Shown here in pieces: positions 15,095 through 23,903 of a DNA stretch of 64,000 nucleotides. The DNA is from ZC4RG35 sp036375695. Lineage in GTDB: Bacteria > Actinomycetota > Acidimicrobiia > Spongiisociales > ZC4RG35. The position numbers were made by a program, and so were the translations under genes. Under the pieces are notes generated by a model that saw only the letters and a list, made by a program, of their open reading frames with translations, had not been told where the DNA came from and searched no databases. The DNA is taken from positions 70,628 to 134,627 of the forward strand of contig DASVBU010000007.1 of assembly GCA_036375695.1 (NCBI GenBank), in the 5' to 3' direction. The stretch's first letter is position 1, and each line of letters begins with the position of its first letter.

Positions 15095-16099
15095 ATGCGT
15101 CTGGTGGTGGCCAGCCACCCGGTCTTCCACGACCACGCGACCGGCGAGGGACACCCCGAGCGGCCAGAGCGTGTGTCAGCGGTCATGCGCGGCCTGGAGG
15201 GCTCCGGCCTCGAGATGGTGCGCATGGAGGCGCCCGCCATCGACCGTGCCGACCTCACCCGCGTGCACGACTCCGACTACGTCGAGTTCGTCGAGGGGTT
15301 CTGCAAGGTGGGTGGGGGATGGCTCGACTATGACACCGTCGCGTCTCCCGAATCCTGGGACGCCGCCCTGCGCTCCGCCGGTGCCGTGGCGCTCCTCGTC
15401 GACGAGCTCAGGGGGCGTTCCGACGCCGCCGGCTTCGCCGTCACCCGGCCACCGGGTCATCACGCCCTCCGCAGCCGCGCCATGGGCTTCTGCCTGTTCA
15501 ACAACGTGGCGGTGGCGGCGGCTCGGATCCGGGCGCGGGGGGAGACGGTGGCCGTCGTCGACTGGGACGTCCATCACGGCAATGGGACTCAAGAGGCCTT
15601 CATCGAGGACGAGGGCGTCCTCTACGTATCGCTCCACCAGTGGCCCCTCTACCCGCACGAGGGCGCCGTCTCCGACATCGACGAAGGCGCTCCGGGCACG
15701 ACGATCAACATCCCATTCCTGCCCGGGACCGGCGGCGGTGCCTACCGGATGGCCTTCGACGAAGTGGTCATGCCGGTGATGGAACGGTTCGGGCCCGACT
15801 GGGTCCTGGTGTCGGCCGGATACGACGGCCACGTCGACGACCCTCTCGCCGACATGTCCCTGACCGCCTCCGACTACGGGTGGATGGCGTCCCGACTCAC
15901 CTCGGTGTTCCCCCCGGAGCGAGTGGTGGTGGCTCTCGAGGGCGGCTACGACCTCACGGCCTTGGAGCAGGGGGTGGCGGCCACGGTTCGCGGCCTCGCC
16001 GGCGACCTGCCCGACGACGACTCCGTGCCCTCGGTCGAGGACCCCACGCCGACCCTGGAGCGGGTCCTGGCCGCCGTTCGGCGGTATTGGTCGATCTGA
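15095..16099 (+). CDS. Histone deacetylase-like amidohydrolase (AcuC/acetylpolyamine type)
   Basis: 334 residues of the arginase/deacetylase fold, a Zn-dependent enzyme that removes acetyl groups from lysines or polyamines. Diagnostic motifs: HPERPERV near the N-terminus, RPPGHHA with the paired catalytic histidines, GFCLFNNVAVAA, the Zn ligand cluster VVDWDVHHGNGTQ, and LVSAGYDGHVDDPL. GGGAG-like sequence upstream fits the ATG at 15095 better than the one at 15089. It is divergent from an acetyltransferase gene, and together they could set a reversible acetylation state; that link is inference. Confidence 0.92.
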   Translation: MRLVVASHPVFHDHATGEGHPERPERVSAVMRGLEGSGLEMVRMEAPAIDRADLTRVHDSDYVEFVEGFCKVGGGWLDYDTVASPESWDAALRSAGAVALLVDELRGRSDAAGFAVTRPPGHHALRSRAMGFCLFNNVAVAAARIRARGETVAVVDWDVHHGNGTQEAFIEDEGVLYVSLHQWPLYPHEGAVSDIDEGAPGTTINIPFLPGTGGGAYRMAFDEVVMPVMERFGPDWVLVSAGYDGHVDDPLADMSLTASDYGWMASRLTSVFPPERVVVALEGGYDLTALEQGVAATVRGLAGDLPDDDSVPSVEDPTPTLERVLAAVRRYWSI

Positions 16100-16159
16100 A
16101 GCTCAACTTCCGGCCACCGTCGGTCGATAACGACAGGGTTCGATCACTCCTGGAGAACC

Positions 16160-17236
16160 ATGGAAAGAGACATCGATTCCCTGCTGCGCAACGCAGTCGC
16201 CCTCGACGCCACCGACGTCCACCTCAAGGTCGGATCGTCGCCGATCGTGCGCACCGGTGGTGAACTTCGGCGTCTCAACGACTTCGGCACGCTCAAGCCC
16301 GAGGACACCCAGGCCTACGCAGAGGCGCTGTTCACGGAGAAGGCTGCGGCCGACTTCGAGGCCAACGGCACGGCCGACTTCGCCTACGGCAAGCAGGAAT
16401 TGGGTCGTTTCCGCATCACCGCCTTCCGTCAGCGCGGCTCGGTCAGCCTGGTCCTGCGCCGGGTCGTCTCGGGGAGCCGCTCGTTCTCCGACCTCGGCCT
16501 CCCCCGGATCACCGAGAAGCTCGCCGCCTCCAACTCCGGCCTCGTCCTGATCACCGGCCCGTCGGGATCGGGCAAGACGACCACCGTGTCGTCGATCCTC
16601 GACTGGATCAACACCAACCAGACGCGTGCCATCCTCACCATCGAGGACCCGATCGAGGTGCTCCATCCCGACAAGAACTCAGTGGTGGTGCAGCGCGAGG
16701 TGGGCGTGGACACCCCGGACATGCACACCGCGGTGCGCAGCGCTCTTCGCCACGACGTCGACGTGATCATGCTCTCCGAGATCGCCGACCACGAGACCGC
16801 CCGCGCCGCTCTCGGCGCCGCGGAGACGGGGCACCTGGTCCTCGCCACCATGCGGACCAAGGATCCCGCCGAGACGGTCGCCCGGTTCGTCTCCCTCTTC
16901 CCCGAGTCCCAGCAGCCAGTGGCCCGAGCCATGCTGGCGAGCCAGCTCCAGGCCGTGATCAGCCAGCTCCTCCTCGACGGGCCCACCGGCCGGGTGCTGA
17001 CCTGCGAGGTCCTCACCAACAACGAGCGCGCCCAGGACTGGATGCTCCGGGCCGGCGACGCCTCGCAGCTCTACGACATCATCAAGGATGGCGGCTTCTA
17101 CGGGATGCAGACGTTCGACCAGGCCTTCGTCAGGGCCATCACGGACGGCGCCCTGGAAGTCGAGACCGTCCTGCCGCACGCCCGCAACGCCCATGAGCTC
17201 AGGGCGAAGGTGATGGCATCGGGCGTGGCGGTTTGA
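16160..17236 (+). CDS. PilT-like type IV pilus retraction ATPase, orphan
   Basis: 358 residues of the secretion/pilus ATPase family. N-terminal PAS-like domain about 1-100; Walker A TGPSGSGKTTTVSS near 130; Asp box LTIEDPIEVLH; Walker B region DVDVIMLSEIADHETARAAL; C-terminal helices with QLQAVISQLLLDG. Active PilT proteins have a His box (ATLHT); here it reads LATMRTKD, so the His is lost, and RD in Walker B (GEMRD) is changed to AD. No other pilus gene is within 15 kb. It may be a PilT paralogue with altered or no retraction activity. Confidence 0.85.
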   Translation: MERDIDSLLRNAVALDATDVHLKVGSSPIVRTGGELRRLNDFGTLKPEDTQAYAEALFTEKAAADFEANGTADFAYGKQELGRFRITAFRQRGSVSLVLRRVVSGSRSFSDLGLPRITEKLAASNSGLVLITGPSGSGKTTTVSSILDWINTNQTRAILTIEDPIEVLHPDKNSVVVQREVGVDTPDMHTAVRSALRHDVDVIMLSEIADHETARAALGAAETGHLVLATMRTKDPAETVARFVSLFPESQQPVARAMLASQLQAVISQLLLDGPTGRVLTCEVLTNNERAQDWMLRAGDASQLYDIIKDGGFYGMQTFDQAFVRAITDGALEVETVLPHARNAHELRAKVMASGVAV

Positions 17237-17305
17237 CCCTCCCTGACCCCGGGTAGTCCCGGGATCAGAACGCATAGCCATTCCTCCTCCGATGGCTAAC
17301 AACAA

Positions 17306-17335
17306 GAGGGCCGGTCCCCCAGGGGACCGGCCCTC
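17306..17335. terminator. Terminator hairpin after the pilT-like gene
   Basis: A perfect 14-bp stem, GAGGGCCGGTCCCC with GGGGACCGGCCCTC, and almost no loop, 70 bases after the stop and 30 bases before cca. Only a weak AT stretch follows (ATTCG). A very stable structure and the likely end of the upstream unit. Confidence 0.7.
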
Positions 17336-17365
17336 ATTCGTGGCCCGGATAACCTTTGGCCGCCC

Positions 17366-18778
17366 GTGCTCCCCCTCGACGCCCTCAGATCACCCGACCT
17401 GCCGCCGGCGCAGCTCGCCGGCCTGTTCGCCGCCGCCGGCGAGAGTCTCTACCTGGTGGGGGGATCGGTCCGGGACGCCCTGCTCGGGCGCGGGGTCGAC
17501 GAGCTCGACTTCGACTTCGCCACCAGTGCCCGCCCCGACCGCATCGTCGAGATCCTGAAGGGCTGGGCCGACTCCATCTATCGGGTCGGGGAGGCGTTCG
17601 GCACCATCGGGGCGATGAAGGACGGGCGGTCGGTGGAGATCACCACATTCCGTTCCGAGGTCTACCGGGACGAGTCGCGCAAGCCCCAGGTCACCTACTC
17701 CGACGACATCGAGACCGATCTGTCCCGACGCGACTTCACCGTCAACGCCATCGCGGTCGAACTGCCCGGTTTCGACCCGGTCGATCCCTTCGGCGGGCTC
17801 GACGACCTGGAGAGCAAGGTGCTGCGGACCCCTCTCGATCCGGAGATCTCCTTCGGTGACGACCCCCTCCGCATGCTCCGGCTCTTCCGGTTCCAGGCGA
17901 CGCTCGGCTTCGCCGCCGACGTCGAGGCGATCGCCGCGGTGCAGCGGATGGCGAGCCGCCTCCAAATCGTCTCCGCGGAGCGGATCCGTGACGAGTTCTC
18001 CAAGCTCATGCTCGCCGAGGCCCCGGGCGCGGCCCTCGCCATGATCGTGGCCACGGGTCTCTCCACCTACTTCCTCCCCGAGTTGGACCGGCTCGCCATG
18101 GCCCAGGACCCCGAGCAGCGTCACAAGGACGTGCTCGCCCACACCCTGGCCGTGGTGGACCGCACCCAGCCCGACCTGGTCCTTCGGCTTGCCGCCTTGT
18201 TTCACGACATCGGCAAGCCGGACACCCGCGAGTTCGGGCCCAACGGCGTGACCTTCCACCACCATGAGGTGGTGGGCGCCCGGATGACCCGCGAGCGGCT
18301 CCGGGAGCTGGCGTATCCCAAGGAGGTGGTGGACGACGTCAGCCGCCTGGTCTTCCTCCACCTCCGACCCCACACCCTCAAGCTGGGGTGGACCGACTCC
18401 GCGGTCCGGCGTTACGTCCGCGACGCCGGTCACCTCCTCGACCGGCTCAATGCGCTCGTGCGCGCCGACGTCACCACCGCCAACGAGAAGAGGCAGCGGC
18501 AGATCCAGGCCGGGATCGACGAGCTCGAGGATCGAATAGCCGTCCTTTCCGAGCAGGAGGAGCTGGCCAGGCTTCGGGCGCCCATCGACGGGCACGACGT
18601 CATGGGCTATCTCGGGATCCCGCCCGGGCCAATGGTCGGCGAGATCATGGACATCCTGCTCGAGAAGCGGATCGACGAGGGCCCGTACACGCGCCGCGAG
18701 GCCTTCGAGCTGGTCAGGCAGTGGGCCGGATCCAGGGGACTCGACGACCCCGGCCCGCCACCCGACGAGGAGGAGTGA
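17366..18778 (+). CDS. cca: CCA-adding tRNA nucleotidyltransferase with HD domain
   Basis: 470 residues. Head and catalytic core: LYLVGGSVRDALLGR with the GG motif, DELDFDFAT giving the two catalytic Asp residues, then FTVNAIAVELPG and DPLRMLRLFRFQATLGF. A C-terminal HD phosphohydrolase domain has LAALFHDIGKPDT and FHHHEVVGA. The enzyme adds or repairs CCA on tRNA 3' ends, needed here because the tRNA-Gly gene at 31484 encodes no CCA. GTG start at 17366. Actinobacterial gene order (pcnA near the trx/sigM region) is conserved. Confidence 0.94.
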   Translation: MLPLDALRSPDLPPAQLAGLFAAAGESLYLVGGSVRDALLGRGVDELDFDFATSARPDRIVEILKGWADSIYRVGEAFGTIGAMKDGRSVEITTFRSEVYRDESRKPQVTYSDDIETDLSRRDFTVNAIAVELPGFDPVDPFGGLDDLESKVLRTPLDPEISFGDDPLRMLRLFRFQATLGFAADVEAIAAVQRMASRLQIVSAERIRDEFSKLMLAEAPGAALAMIVATGLSTYFLPELDRLAMAQDPEQRHKDVLAHTLAVVDRTQPDLVLRLAALFHDIGKPDTREFGPNGVTFHHHEVVGARMTRERLRELAYPKEVVDDVSRLVFLHLRPHTLKLGWTDSAVRRYVRDAGHLLDRLNALVRADVTTANEKRQRQIQAGIDELEDRIAVLSEQEELARLRAPIDGHDVMGYLGIPPGPMVGEIMDILLEKRIDEGPYTRREAFELVRQWAGSRGLDDPGPPPDEEE

Positions 18779-19710
18779 TGATCGTCGTCGCCCTCCCGGC
18801 GGCCGCCCTGGCCGTGATCACAGTGGCGGCGTTCTTCGGGCGGTTCTTCTGGGTGCTCGACGTCCTGGCCAACTTCCGCCCCCAGTACGTGGTGGCGTTG
18901 CTGGTCCTGGGGGCGGTTCTGATGATGGGCCGTTGGCGCCGGTTCGGCGCCGTGATCTTGGCGGCGGCCGCGGTCAACCTGGTGGTGGTGCTCCCCCTGT
19001 TCGTGGGAAATCCGGGCGACTCCGACCCGAGCCGACCGTCCGTCACCGTGATGACGTTCAACCTGCGCGGATCGGCCAACGAGCAGTACGGGGAGGTCCT
19101 GGAGTTCATCCAGCAGCGTCAGCCCGACCTGGTGCTGCTCCACGAGGCCTACCGCCCCTGGGAGTTGGCGGTTGAGCCACTCGGCGCCCAATACCGGATC
19201 GTCCGCCCCCGCGCCGACGAGCTGATCTTCGGGACCCTGGTCCTGGTCAAGGGGCAGCTGCTCGACTGGCAGTCCCACGGGTTCGCCAGCGCCGAGCCGC
19301 GTGCCGTGGAGTTGGTGTTCGTGCCCCAGGGCTGGGAAACACCGCTCACCGTCCTGTCGAGCCATCCCAACTCGCCCACCGACTCCGTCCGAGCCTCCAT
19401 CCGGGACGAGCAGTTGGAGTTCGCCGCGGGCTGGGCCGAGGATCGGGAGGGGCCCCTGCTGGTCGCCGGCGACCTCAACGCCACGCCATGGTCGTGGGCC
19501 TTCCGGAAGCTCGAGGGGGCCGGTCTGCGCAATTCGGGGATCGGGTTCGGCATCCAGGCCACCTATCCGGCCGATGGCAACCCGCTGCTGCGGGTCCCGA
19601 TCGATCACGTCCTCCACTCGTCCCAGCTCGGGGTGAGGAGCCGCGAGTTGGGGCCCGCGCTGGGATCGGACCACTTCCCGGTGATCGTCGAGTTGGAGCT
19701 TCGCTCCTGA
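18778..19710 (+). CDS. Membrane-anchored endonuclease/exonuclease/phosphatase family protein
   Basis: 310 residues. Three hydrophobic segments within the first 80 residues anchor the protein; the rest is an EEP-fold metal-dependent phosphodiesterase, with MTFNLRG, VLLHEAYRP (metal-binding Glu), LLVAGDLNATPWSW and SDHFPVIVELE (catalytic Asp-His). Similar actinobacterial proteins place the domain outside the membrane. The substrate is unknown; nucleic acid and phospholipid are both possible. The ATG shares a base with the cca stop, so it is in the same operon. Confidence 0.85.
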   Translation: MIVVALPAAALAVITVAAFFGRFFWVLDVLANFRPQYVVALLVLGAVLMMGRWRRFGAVILAAAAVNLVVVLPLFVGNPGDSDPSRPSVTVMTFNLRGSANEQYGEVLEFIQQRQPDLVLLHEAYRPWELAVEPLGAQYRIVRPRADELIFGTLVLVKGQLLDWQSHGFASAEPRAVELVFVPQGWETPLTVLSSHPNSPTDSVRASIRDEQLEFAAGWAEDREGPLLVAGDLNATPWSWAFRKLEGAGLRNSGIGFGIQATYPADGNPLLRVPIDHVLHSSQLGVRSRELGPALGSDHFPVIVELELRS

Positions 19711-19741
19711 CAATCACCCTCGGGCAGGTAAGTTGCGCCGC

Positions 19742-21190
19742 ATGACCGATCCTTTCGCCGGGCGCCGCCGCCGGCTCGCCGAGCAAATCGGCGACACGGG
19801 CATCGCCATCATCCCGGCCGCCACCGAAGTCATCCGCAACTACGACGTCCATCACGAGTTCCGCCAGGACTCCATGTTCTGGTACCTGACCGGGTTCCAC
19901 GAGCCTGACGCGGTGGCGGTGCTGACTCCTGGATCGGACGAGGCCGAGTACACGTTGTTCGTGCGGCCCAAGGACCCGGCCCAGGAGGTCTGGACGGGGA
20001 TCCGCACCGGTCCCGAAGGCGCCAAGGAGCGCTTCGGCGCCGATGCCGCCTACGACGTCTCCGAGCTGGAGGACGTCCTGGAGCGGTACATGATCGGCCG
20101 GGAGGTCGTCTGGTACCGGAGCGGCGACCGCCTCGACTCCGTGGTGACCGCCGCCATCGACCAGGCCCGCGCCCATCGGGAGCGCTTCGGCGGCCTGGTC
20201 CCCTCCGCGGTGAAGGACGTCTCGGTCCCGATCGGCGAGATGATGCTCTTCAAGGATCAGCACGAGGCCGAGCTGATGCGCCGCGCCTGCGAGCTGTCCG
20301 CCCGGGGACATCGGGAGGCGATGCGGTTCGCTCGGCCCGGCCAGCACGAATACGAGGTCCAGGCGGCCCTCGAGTACTACTGGCGGCTCGAGGGCTCACG
20401 CCGCAACGGCTACCCGTCGATCGTGGCCTCGGGCGCCAACGCCTGCATCCTCCACTACGTCGAGAACGACGATCAGATCGGTGACGACGACCTCGTGCTG
20501 ATCGACGCCGCCGCCGAGGTGGGCGGCTACTCGTCGGACATCACCCGCACCTTCCCGGCCTCGGGCCGGTTCACCGGTCCCCAGCGAGCCGTCTACGAAG
20601 TGGTGCTGGCGGCGCAGCAGCGGGGTCTCGAGCTGGCCCATCCGGGCTCGACGATGCGGGGCATCCACGACGGCGCGCTTGCCGTGCTGGTGGAAGGGAT
20701 GGTCGACCTGGGCCTGCTCCCGCTCTCGGTGGAGGAGTCTCTGGCCATGCACCACTACACCGAGTTCTACATGCACGGCACCGGTCACTGGCTCGGCCTC
20801 GACGTCCACGACCGGGGCAGCTACCGCCTCGACGGCAAGCCCCGCCCGCTGGAGCCGGGGATGGTTTTCACCGTCGAGCCCGGCCTCTATGTCGCCGCCG
20901 ACAAGGCAGAGATCGAGCTCACCCTGCTCGCCTATGACATCGACGAGTGGAACGAGCGTCGCATCCGTCTCGGCCGCAAGGCGGCGGCGAAGCTGGAGAA
21001 GGAAGAGAAGGAGGCCGCGGAGAAGATCAAGCACCGCGTCCCCGAGGAGTTCCTCGGGATCGGTGTCCGGATCGAGGACGACGTGATCGTCACCGCCGAC
21101 GGCCATGACAACATGACCCTCTCGGTCCCCAAGGACATCGACGAGGTCGAGGCGCTCTGCGCCGAGGCCCCGACACTGCCACTGCGTTGA
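19742..21190 (+). CDS. pepP: Xaa-Pro aminopeptidase
   Basis: 482-residue M24-family metallopeptidase that removes N-terminal residues ahead of proline. N-terminal AMP_N domain about 1-150, then the pita-bread domain with all five metal ligands: VLIDAAAEVGGYSSDITRTF (two Asp), YMHGTGHWLGLDVHD (His), FTVEPGLY (Glu) and GIGVRIEDDVIVT (Glu). An unusual Lys/Glu-rich insert of about 40 residues (NERRIRLGRKAAAKLEKEEK onward) sits between the last two ligands and looks like a coiled coil. ATG at 19742 is preferred over TTG at 19733. Confidence 0.93.
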   Translation: MTDPFAGRRRRLAEQIGDTGIAIIPAATEVIRNYDVHHEFRQDSMFWYLTGFHEPDAVAVLTPGSDEAEYTLFVRPKDPAQEVWTGIRTGPEGAKERFGADAAYDVSELEDVLERYMIGREVVWYRSGDRLDSVVTAAIDQARAHRERFGGLVPSAVKDVSVPIGEMMLFKDQHEAELMRRACELSARGHREAMRFARPGQHEYEVQAALEYYWRLEGSRRNGYPSIVASGANACILHYVENDDQIGDDDLVLIDAAAEVGGYSSDITRTFPASGRFTGPQRAVYEVVLAAQQRGLELAHPGSTMRGIHDGALAVLVEGMVDLGLLPLSVEESLAMHHYTEFYMHGTGHWLGLDVHDRGSYRLDGKPRPLEPGMVFTVEPGLYVAADKAEIELTLLAYDIDEWNERRIRLGRKAAAKLEKEEKEAAEKIKHRVPEEFLGIGVRIEDDVIVTADGHDNMTLSVPKDIDEVEALCAEAPTLPLR

Positions 21191-21215
21191 CCGGACGCCG
21201 GTACCCTGTCCACGG

Positions 21216-21983
21216 ATGAAACTCGGCCTCCTCTATCGGATCTACGAGCGCCGACTCCGCTCCGATCTCGACCCGGAGCGGCTGCCCCGTCACATCGGCG
21301 TCGTGCTCGACGGCCACCGCCGCTATGCCCGCGAGGAGGGCCTCGCCAGCTACCAGGAGTCGTATCGCGTGGGGATGCGCCGCTTCGAGGAGTTCCTGGC
21401 CTGGTCCGACGAGCTCCAGATCCCGGCGGTGACCGCCTGGCTCCTCTCCCGGGAGAACCTCGCCCGCCCCGAGGAGGAGCTCGATCCGTACTTCGAGGTG
21501 CTGGAGGAGCTGTTCGCCCGCCTCCCCGAGCAGGCGGCGCGGTTCGACATGAGGATCAAGGTGATCGGAAGTCTCGATCTCCTCCCGGAGAGCCTGGTGG
21601 CGGCAGCGAAGCGGGCGCAGGAGGGGGCCCGGGAGGGCTCGCGTCGGCTCAACCTCGCAATGGGATACGGGGGCCGGCAGGAGATCGTGGACGCGGCCCG
21701 TGACCTGGTCGCCGATCTTCTCGCCCAGGGCGTCCCACCCGAGGAGCTGGCCAGGCACATCGACGCCGACTCGCTGGCGGCGCACATGTACTCCTCCGAC
21801 ATGCCCGACCCCGACCTGCTCATCCGCACCTCGGGGGAGTCCCGCCTGTCGGGGTTCCTGCTCTGGCAGTCGGCCTATGCCGAGTTCGTCTTCGTCGACG
21901 TCAACTGGCCCGCCTTCCGTCACGTCGACTTCCTCCGCGCCCTGCGCGACTACACGGGCCGCGACCGCCGCTTCGGCAAATGA
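21216..21983 (+). CDS. cis-Prenyltransferase (undecaprenyl/short-chain Z-prenyl diphosphate synthase family)
   Basis: 255 residues. It makes polyprenyl diphosphate from isopentenyl diphosphate, either the lipid carrier for peptidoglycan or a shorter Z-product. Signature regions: VVLDGHRRYAREEGL, where the catalytic Asp is kept but the usual DGNGRWA is altered to DGHRRYA, WLLSRENLARP, and the C-terminal MPDPDLLIRTSGESRLSGF with WQSAYAEF. The altered first motif resembles the Rv1086-type Z-farnesyl synthase subgroup more than classic UppS, so chain length is uncertain. A hairpin repeat follows the stop. Confidence 0.88.
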   Translation: MKLGLLYRIYERRLRSDLDPERLPRHIGVVLDGHRRYAREEGLASYQESYRVGMRRFEEFLAWSDELQIPAVTAWLLSRENLARPEEELDPYFEVLEELFARLPEQAARFDMRIKVIGSLDLLPESLVAAAKRAQEGAREGSRRLNLAMGYGGRQEIVDAARDLVADLLAQGVPPEELARHIDADSLAAHMYSSDMPDPDLLIRTSGESRLSGFLLWQSAYAEFVFVDVNWPAFRHVDFLRALRDYTGRDRRFGK

Positions 21984-21986
21984 CCT

Positions 21987-22019
21987 AGTCCCCCAGCCGG
22001 CGGCTGGGGGTAGGGGGGT
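21987..22019 (+). repeat. Dispersed hairpin repeat, copy E (short form)
   Basis: AGTCCCCCAGCC-GGC-GGCTGGGGG, a perfect 9-bp stem (21990-22010), followed by TAGGGGGG. It matches the first arm of copy D at 31342 but lacks the GAA-loop hairpin. Located 3 bases after the cis-prenyltransferase stop, between convergent genes. Confidence 0.65.
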
Positions 22020-22047
22020 CGCGGGCGCGTGCGACGCCTCCAGCGCG

Positions 22048-22734
22048 TCAGACCGTGACGAGATCCGGGTCCAGATGCGAGACGTCGCCCAGTTGACGGA
22101 GCGAGAAGGACCATCCCGTCGAGATCGGCATCAGTTTGAGCCGGCTGACACCCGTGTGCGGCTGGCTGAAGCGCTCCCATTCCCAAGGTACCGGGTCGAG
22201 CCCGAGGAGATGCCCGAGAACCACCGCGTTGGTCCCGGCGTGGGCGACGATGATCACCGTCCGGTCGGGGTCCTCCACCGTCCACAGATGACGGTGTGCG
22301 GGTGACATCGGCCTGACCCCGTGCCGCTCCAACGTCTCCTTGAGACCCGTGACCACGCGCTGGTGGAACGCCCGGAAGCTCTCCCCACCGGGCAGGCCGT
22401 CCCACATCCTCTCCATGTCCCTCTGGTTGGCATCGGCGAAGTGGCGCTCGATCTCCTCCGCCGGGGCGCCCTCCCAGTCGGGCGGGTTGCGGATCTCCTC
22501 GAGCCACTCGTGCGGCTCGGCGTCGTGCCGCAACTCACGGCTGACCGGCTCCGCCGTCTGCGCCGCCCGCCGCATGGTGGAGACCCAGATCTCGTCCACC
22601 TTCTCCAGCTCGGCGAGACGCCGGGCGACGCGCAACGCCTGCCGACGGCCGGTCTCGGTGAGATCGGGGTCGTTGCGCTGCTTCTGGCCGGGCGTCCAGT
22701 CGGGCTGGCCATGACGGACGAGGATCAGGTCCAC
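22048..22734 (-). CDS. Histidine phosphatase (phosphoglycerate mutase-like)
   Basis: 228 residues. The catalytic LVRHGQPDW is at the very N-terminus, STMRRAAQTAEPV and the second catalytic His in VIIVAHAGTNAVVLGHLLG follow, all typical of the branch that includes broad-specificity acid phosphatases. GTG at 22734 is used since it leads directly into DLILVRHG; the ATG at 22785 would add 17 unrelated residues and abut the divergent pyrE start. Substrate unknown. Convergent with the cis-prenyltransferase gene, with repeat E in between. Confidence 0.88.
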   Translation of the reverse strand: MDLILVRHGQPDWTPGQKQRNDPDLTETGRRQALRVARRLAELEKVDEIWVSTMRRAAQTAEPVSRELRHDAEPHEWLEEIRNPPDWEGAPAEEIERHFADANQRDMERMWDGLPGGESFRAFHQRVVTGLKETLERHGVRPMSPAHRHLWTVEDPDRTVIIVAHAGTNAVVLGHLLGLDPVPWEWERFSQPHTGVSRLKLMPISTGWSFSLRQLGDVSHLDPDLVTV

Positions 22735-22785
22735 GGAGGCGAAACTAGAGGATTGCCGGGGCCTCGCAAATACGATTGGAGCCAC

Positions 22786-23331
22786 GTGTCACGCCAAGCC
22801 CTCCTCCTCCACCTCGTCGAGCACGCCCTCCGCACCGATGGCCCCTTCACCCTCCGTTCCGGCCAGGTTTCCTCGTGGTACCTCGATGCCCGTCAGACCA
22901 CCTTCGACGGCCAGGGTGCGGCCCTCGTCGGCGAGACGGTTCTCGAGCTGATCGATACCGATGCGGTGGCGGTGGGCGGGATGACCATGGGCGCCGACCC
23001 GATCGCGGTGGCCACCGCCATCGCCGCCGCCCGCGTCGGCCGCCCGCTGCGCGCCTTCTCCGTCCGCAGGGAGGCCAAGGATCACGGGACCGGCGGGCGC
23101 GTGGTCGGGCCGATCGAGGCGGGTGACCGGGTCACCGTGGTCGAGGACACGACGACCACCGGAAGCGCCGCCATGGAGGCCATCGAGGCACTCCGGGCCG
23201 AGGGCATCGAGGTGATTCAGGTGGTGGCCCTCGTCGACCGTTCCGGCGGGACCGCCGGCTCGAGGTTCGCCGAGGCGGGGGTACCTTTCACCAGCGTCTT
23301 CGGCGTTGCCGACCTGGGAGTGGAGGAATGA
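22786..23331 (+). CDS. pyrE: Orotate phosphoribosyltransferase
   Basis: Converts orotate and PRPP to OMP in pyrimidine synthesis. 181 residues, normal for the family: FTLRSGQVSSWYLDARQTT at the N-terminus, GGMTMGADPIAVATAIA, and the PRPP-binding motif RVTVVEDTTTTGSA. The GTG at 22786 has GGAG four bases upstream; much longer in-frame extensions run antisense through the phosphatase gene. The stop overlaps the next ATG (ATGA). It is away from other pyr genes. Confidence 0.95.
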   Translation: MSRQALLLHLVEHALRTDGPFTLRSGQVSSWYLDARQTTFDGQGAALVGETVLELIDTDAVAVGGMTMGADPIAVATAIAAARVGRPLRAFSVRREAKDHGTGGRVVGPIEAGDRVTVVEDTTTTGSAAMEAIEALRAEGIEVIQVVALVDRSGGTAGSRFAEAGVPFTSVFGVADLGVEE

Positions 23332-23903
23332 CGGTCGTCGTGCGCCGATCGGCGCTGCGGATGTGGCTTCTCGCCATGGCAGGGATCCCATTCCTGGTTC
23401 TCGGCCTCGACGTCGTCACACATCGGCGGCTCACCAACGCTCTCCGCGAGATGCTGTTCCGCCCCGAGGACACGCAGATCTTCGAGCCCCGGGACGAGAT
23501 CTGGGCCTGGGCGATGGTGGCCTTCGGGGTGACACTGATCCTGTGGGGACTCAAGGAGCTGTTCGTCCCCACCGCCATGATCGAGGCCCGTCCCGAGGCG
23601 CTGCTACTCAAGCTGTCAGGCCCGTTCCGCCCCCCTACCAGCCTTCCTTGGGCACGCGTCATGGACATCGACGTCATATCCGTCGAGGACGATGGCGCCA
23701 AGATCCCGCTGCTGGCCGTAGAGGTGGACGACCCGGCACTGCTCCCGGACAACCCCTGGGGCGCGCGCTGGATCGGTCCCAAGGAGATTGGGATCCTCAC
23801 CGAGGACTGGGCCGAAGACCCGCACATGGTGGCCGAAGCCCTCGCCGACTACGCCGTGCAGAACGCCGTCCTCGACGTCGGAGCGGTCACGGAGGAAGAG
23901 TGA
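23328..23903 (+). CDS. Two-pass membrane protein, unknown function
   Basis: 191 residues: hydrophobic segments at about 10-27 and 61-80, then a cytoplasmic domain of about 105 residues with a strand-rich pattern (MIEARPEALLLKLSGPF, WARVMDIDVISVED) that loosely resembles bacterial PH-like domains. No catalytic motif is recognised. It overlaps both neighbours by 4 bases (ATGA with pyrE, GTGA with nfo), so it is made together with them. Function is not assigned. Confidence 0.7.
   Translation: MTVVVRRSALRMWLLAMAGIPFLVLGLDVVTHRRLTNALREMLFRPEDTQIFEPRDEIWAWAMVAFGVTLILWGLKELFVPTAMIEARPEALLLKLSGPFRPPTSLPWARVMDIDVISVEDDGAKIPLLAVEVDDPALLPDNPWGARWIGPKEIGILTEDWAEDPHMVAEALADYAVQNAVLDVGAVTEEE

Noticed and set aside
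17247..17262. CCCGGG-TAGT-CCCGGG dyad after the pilT-like gene
   Set aside because: Short and without a T run; the much stronger hairpin at 17306-17335 is the better terminator candidate.
18199..18210. TGTTTCACGAC in cca, parS-like
   Set aside because: It encodes the conserved LFHDIGK motif of the HD domain and lacks the second half of parS.
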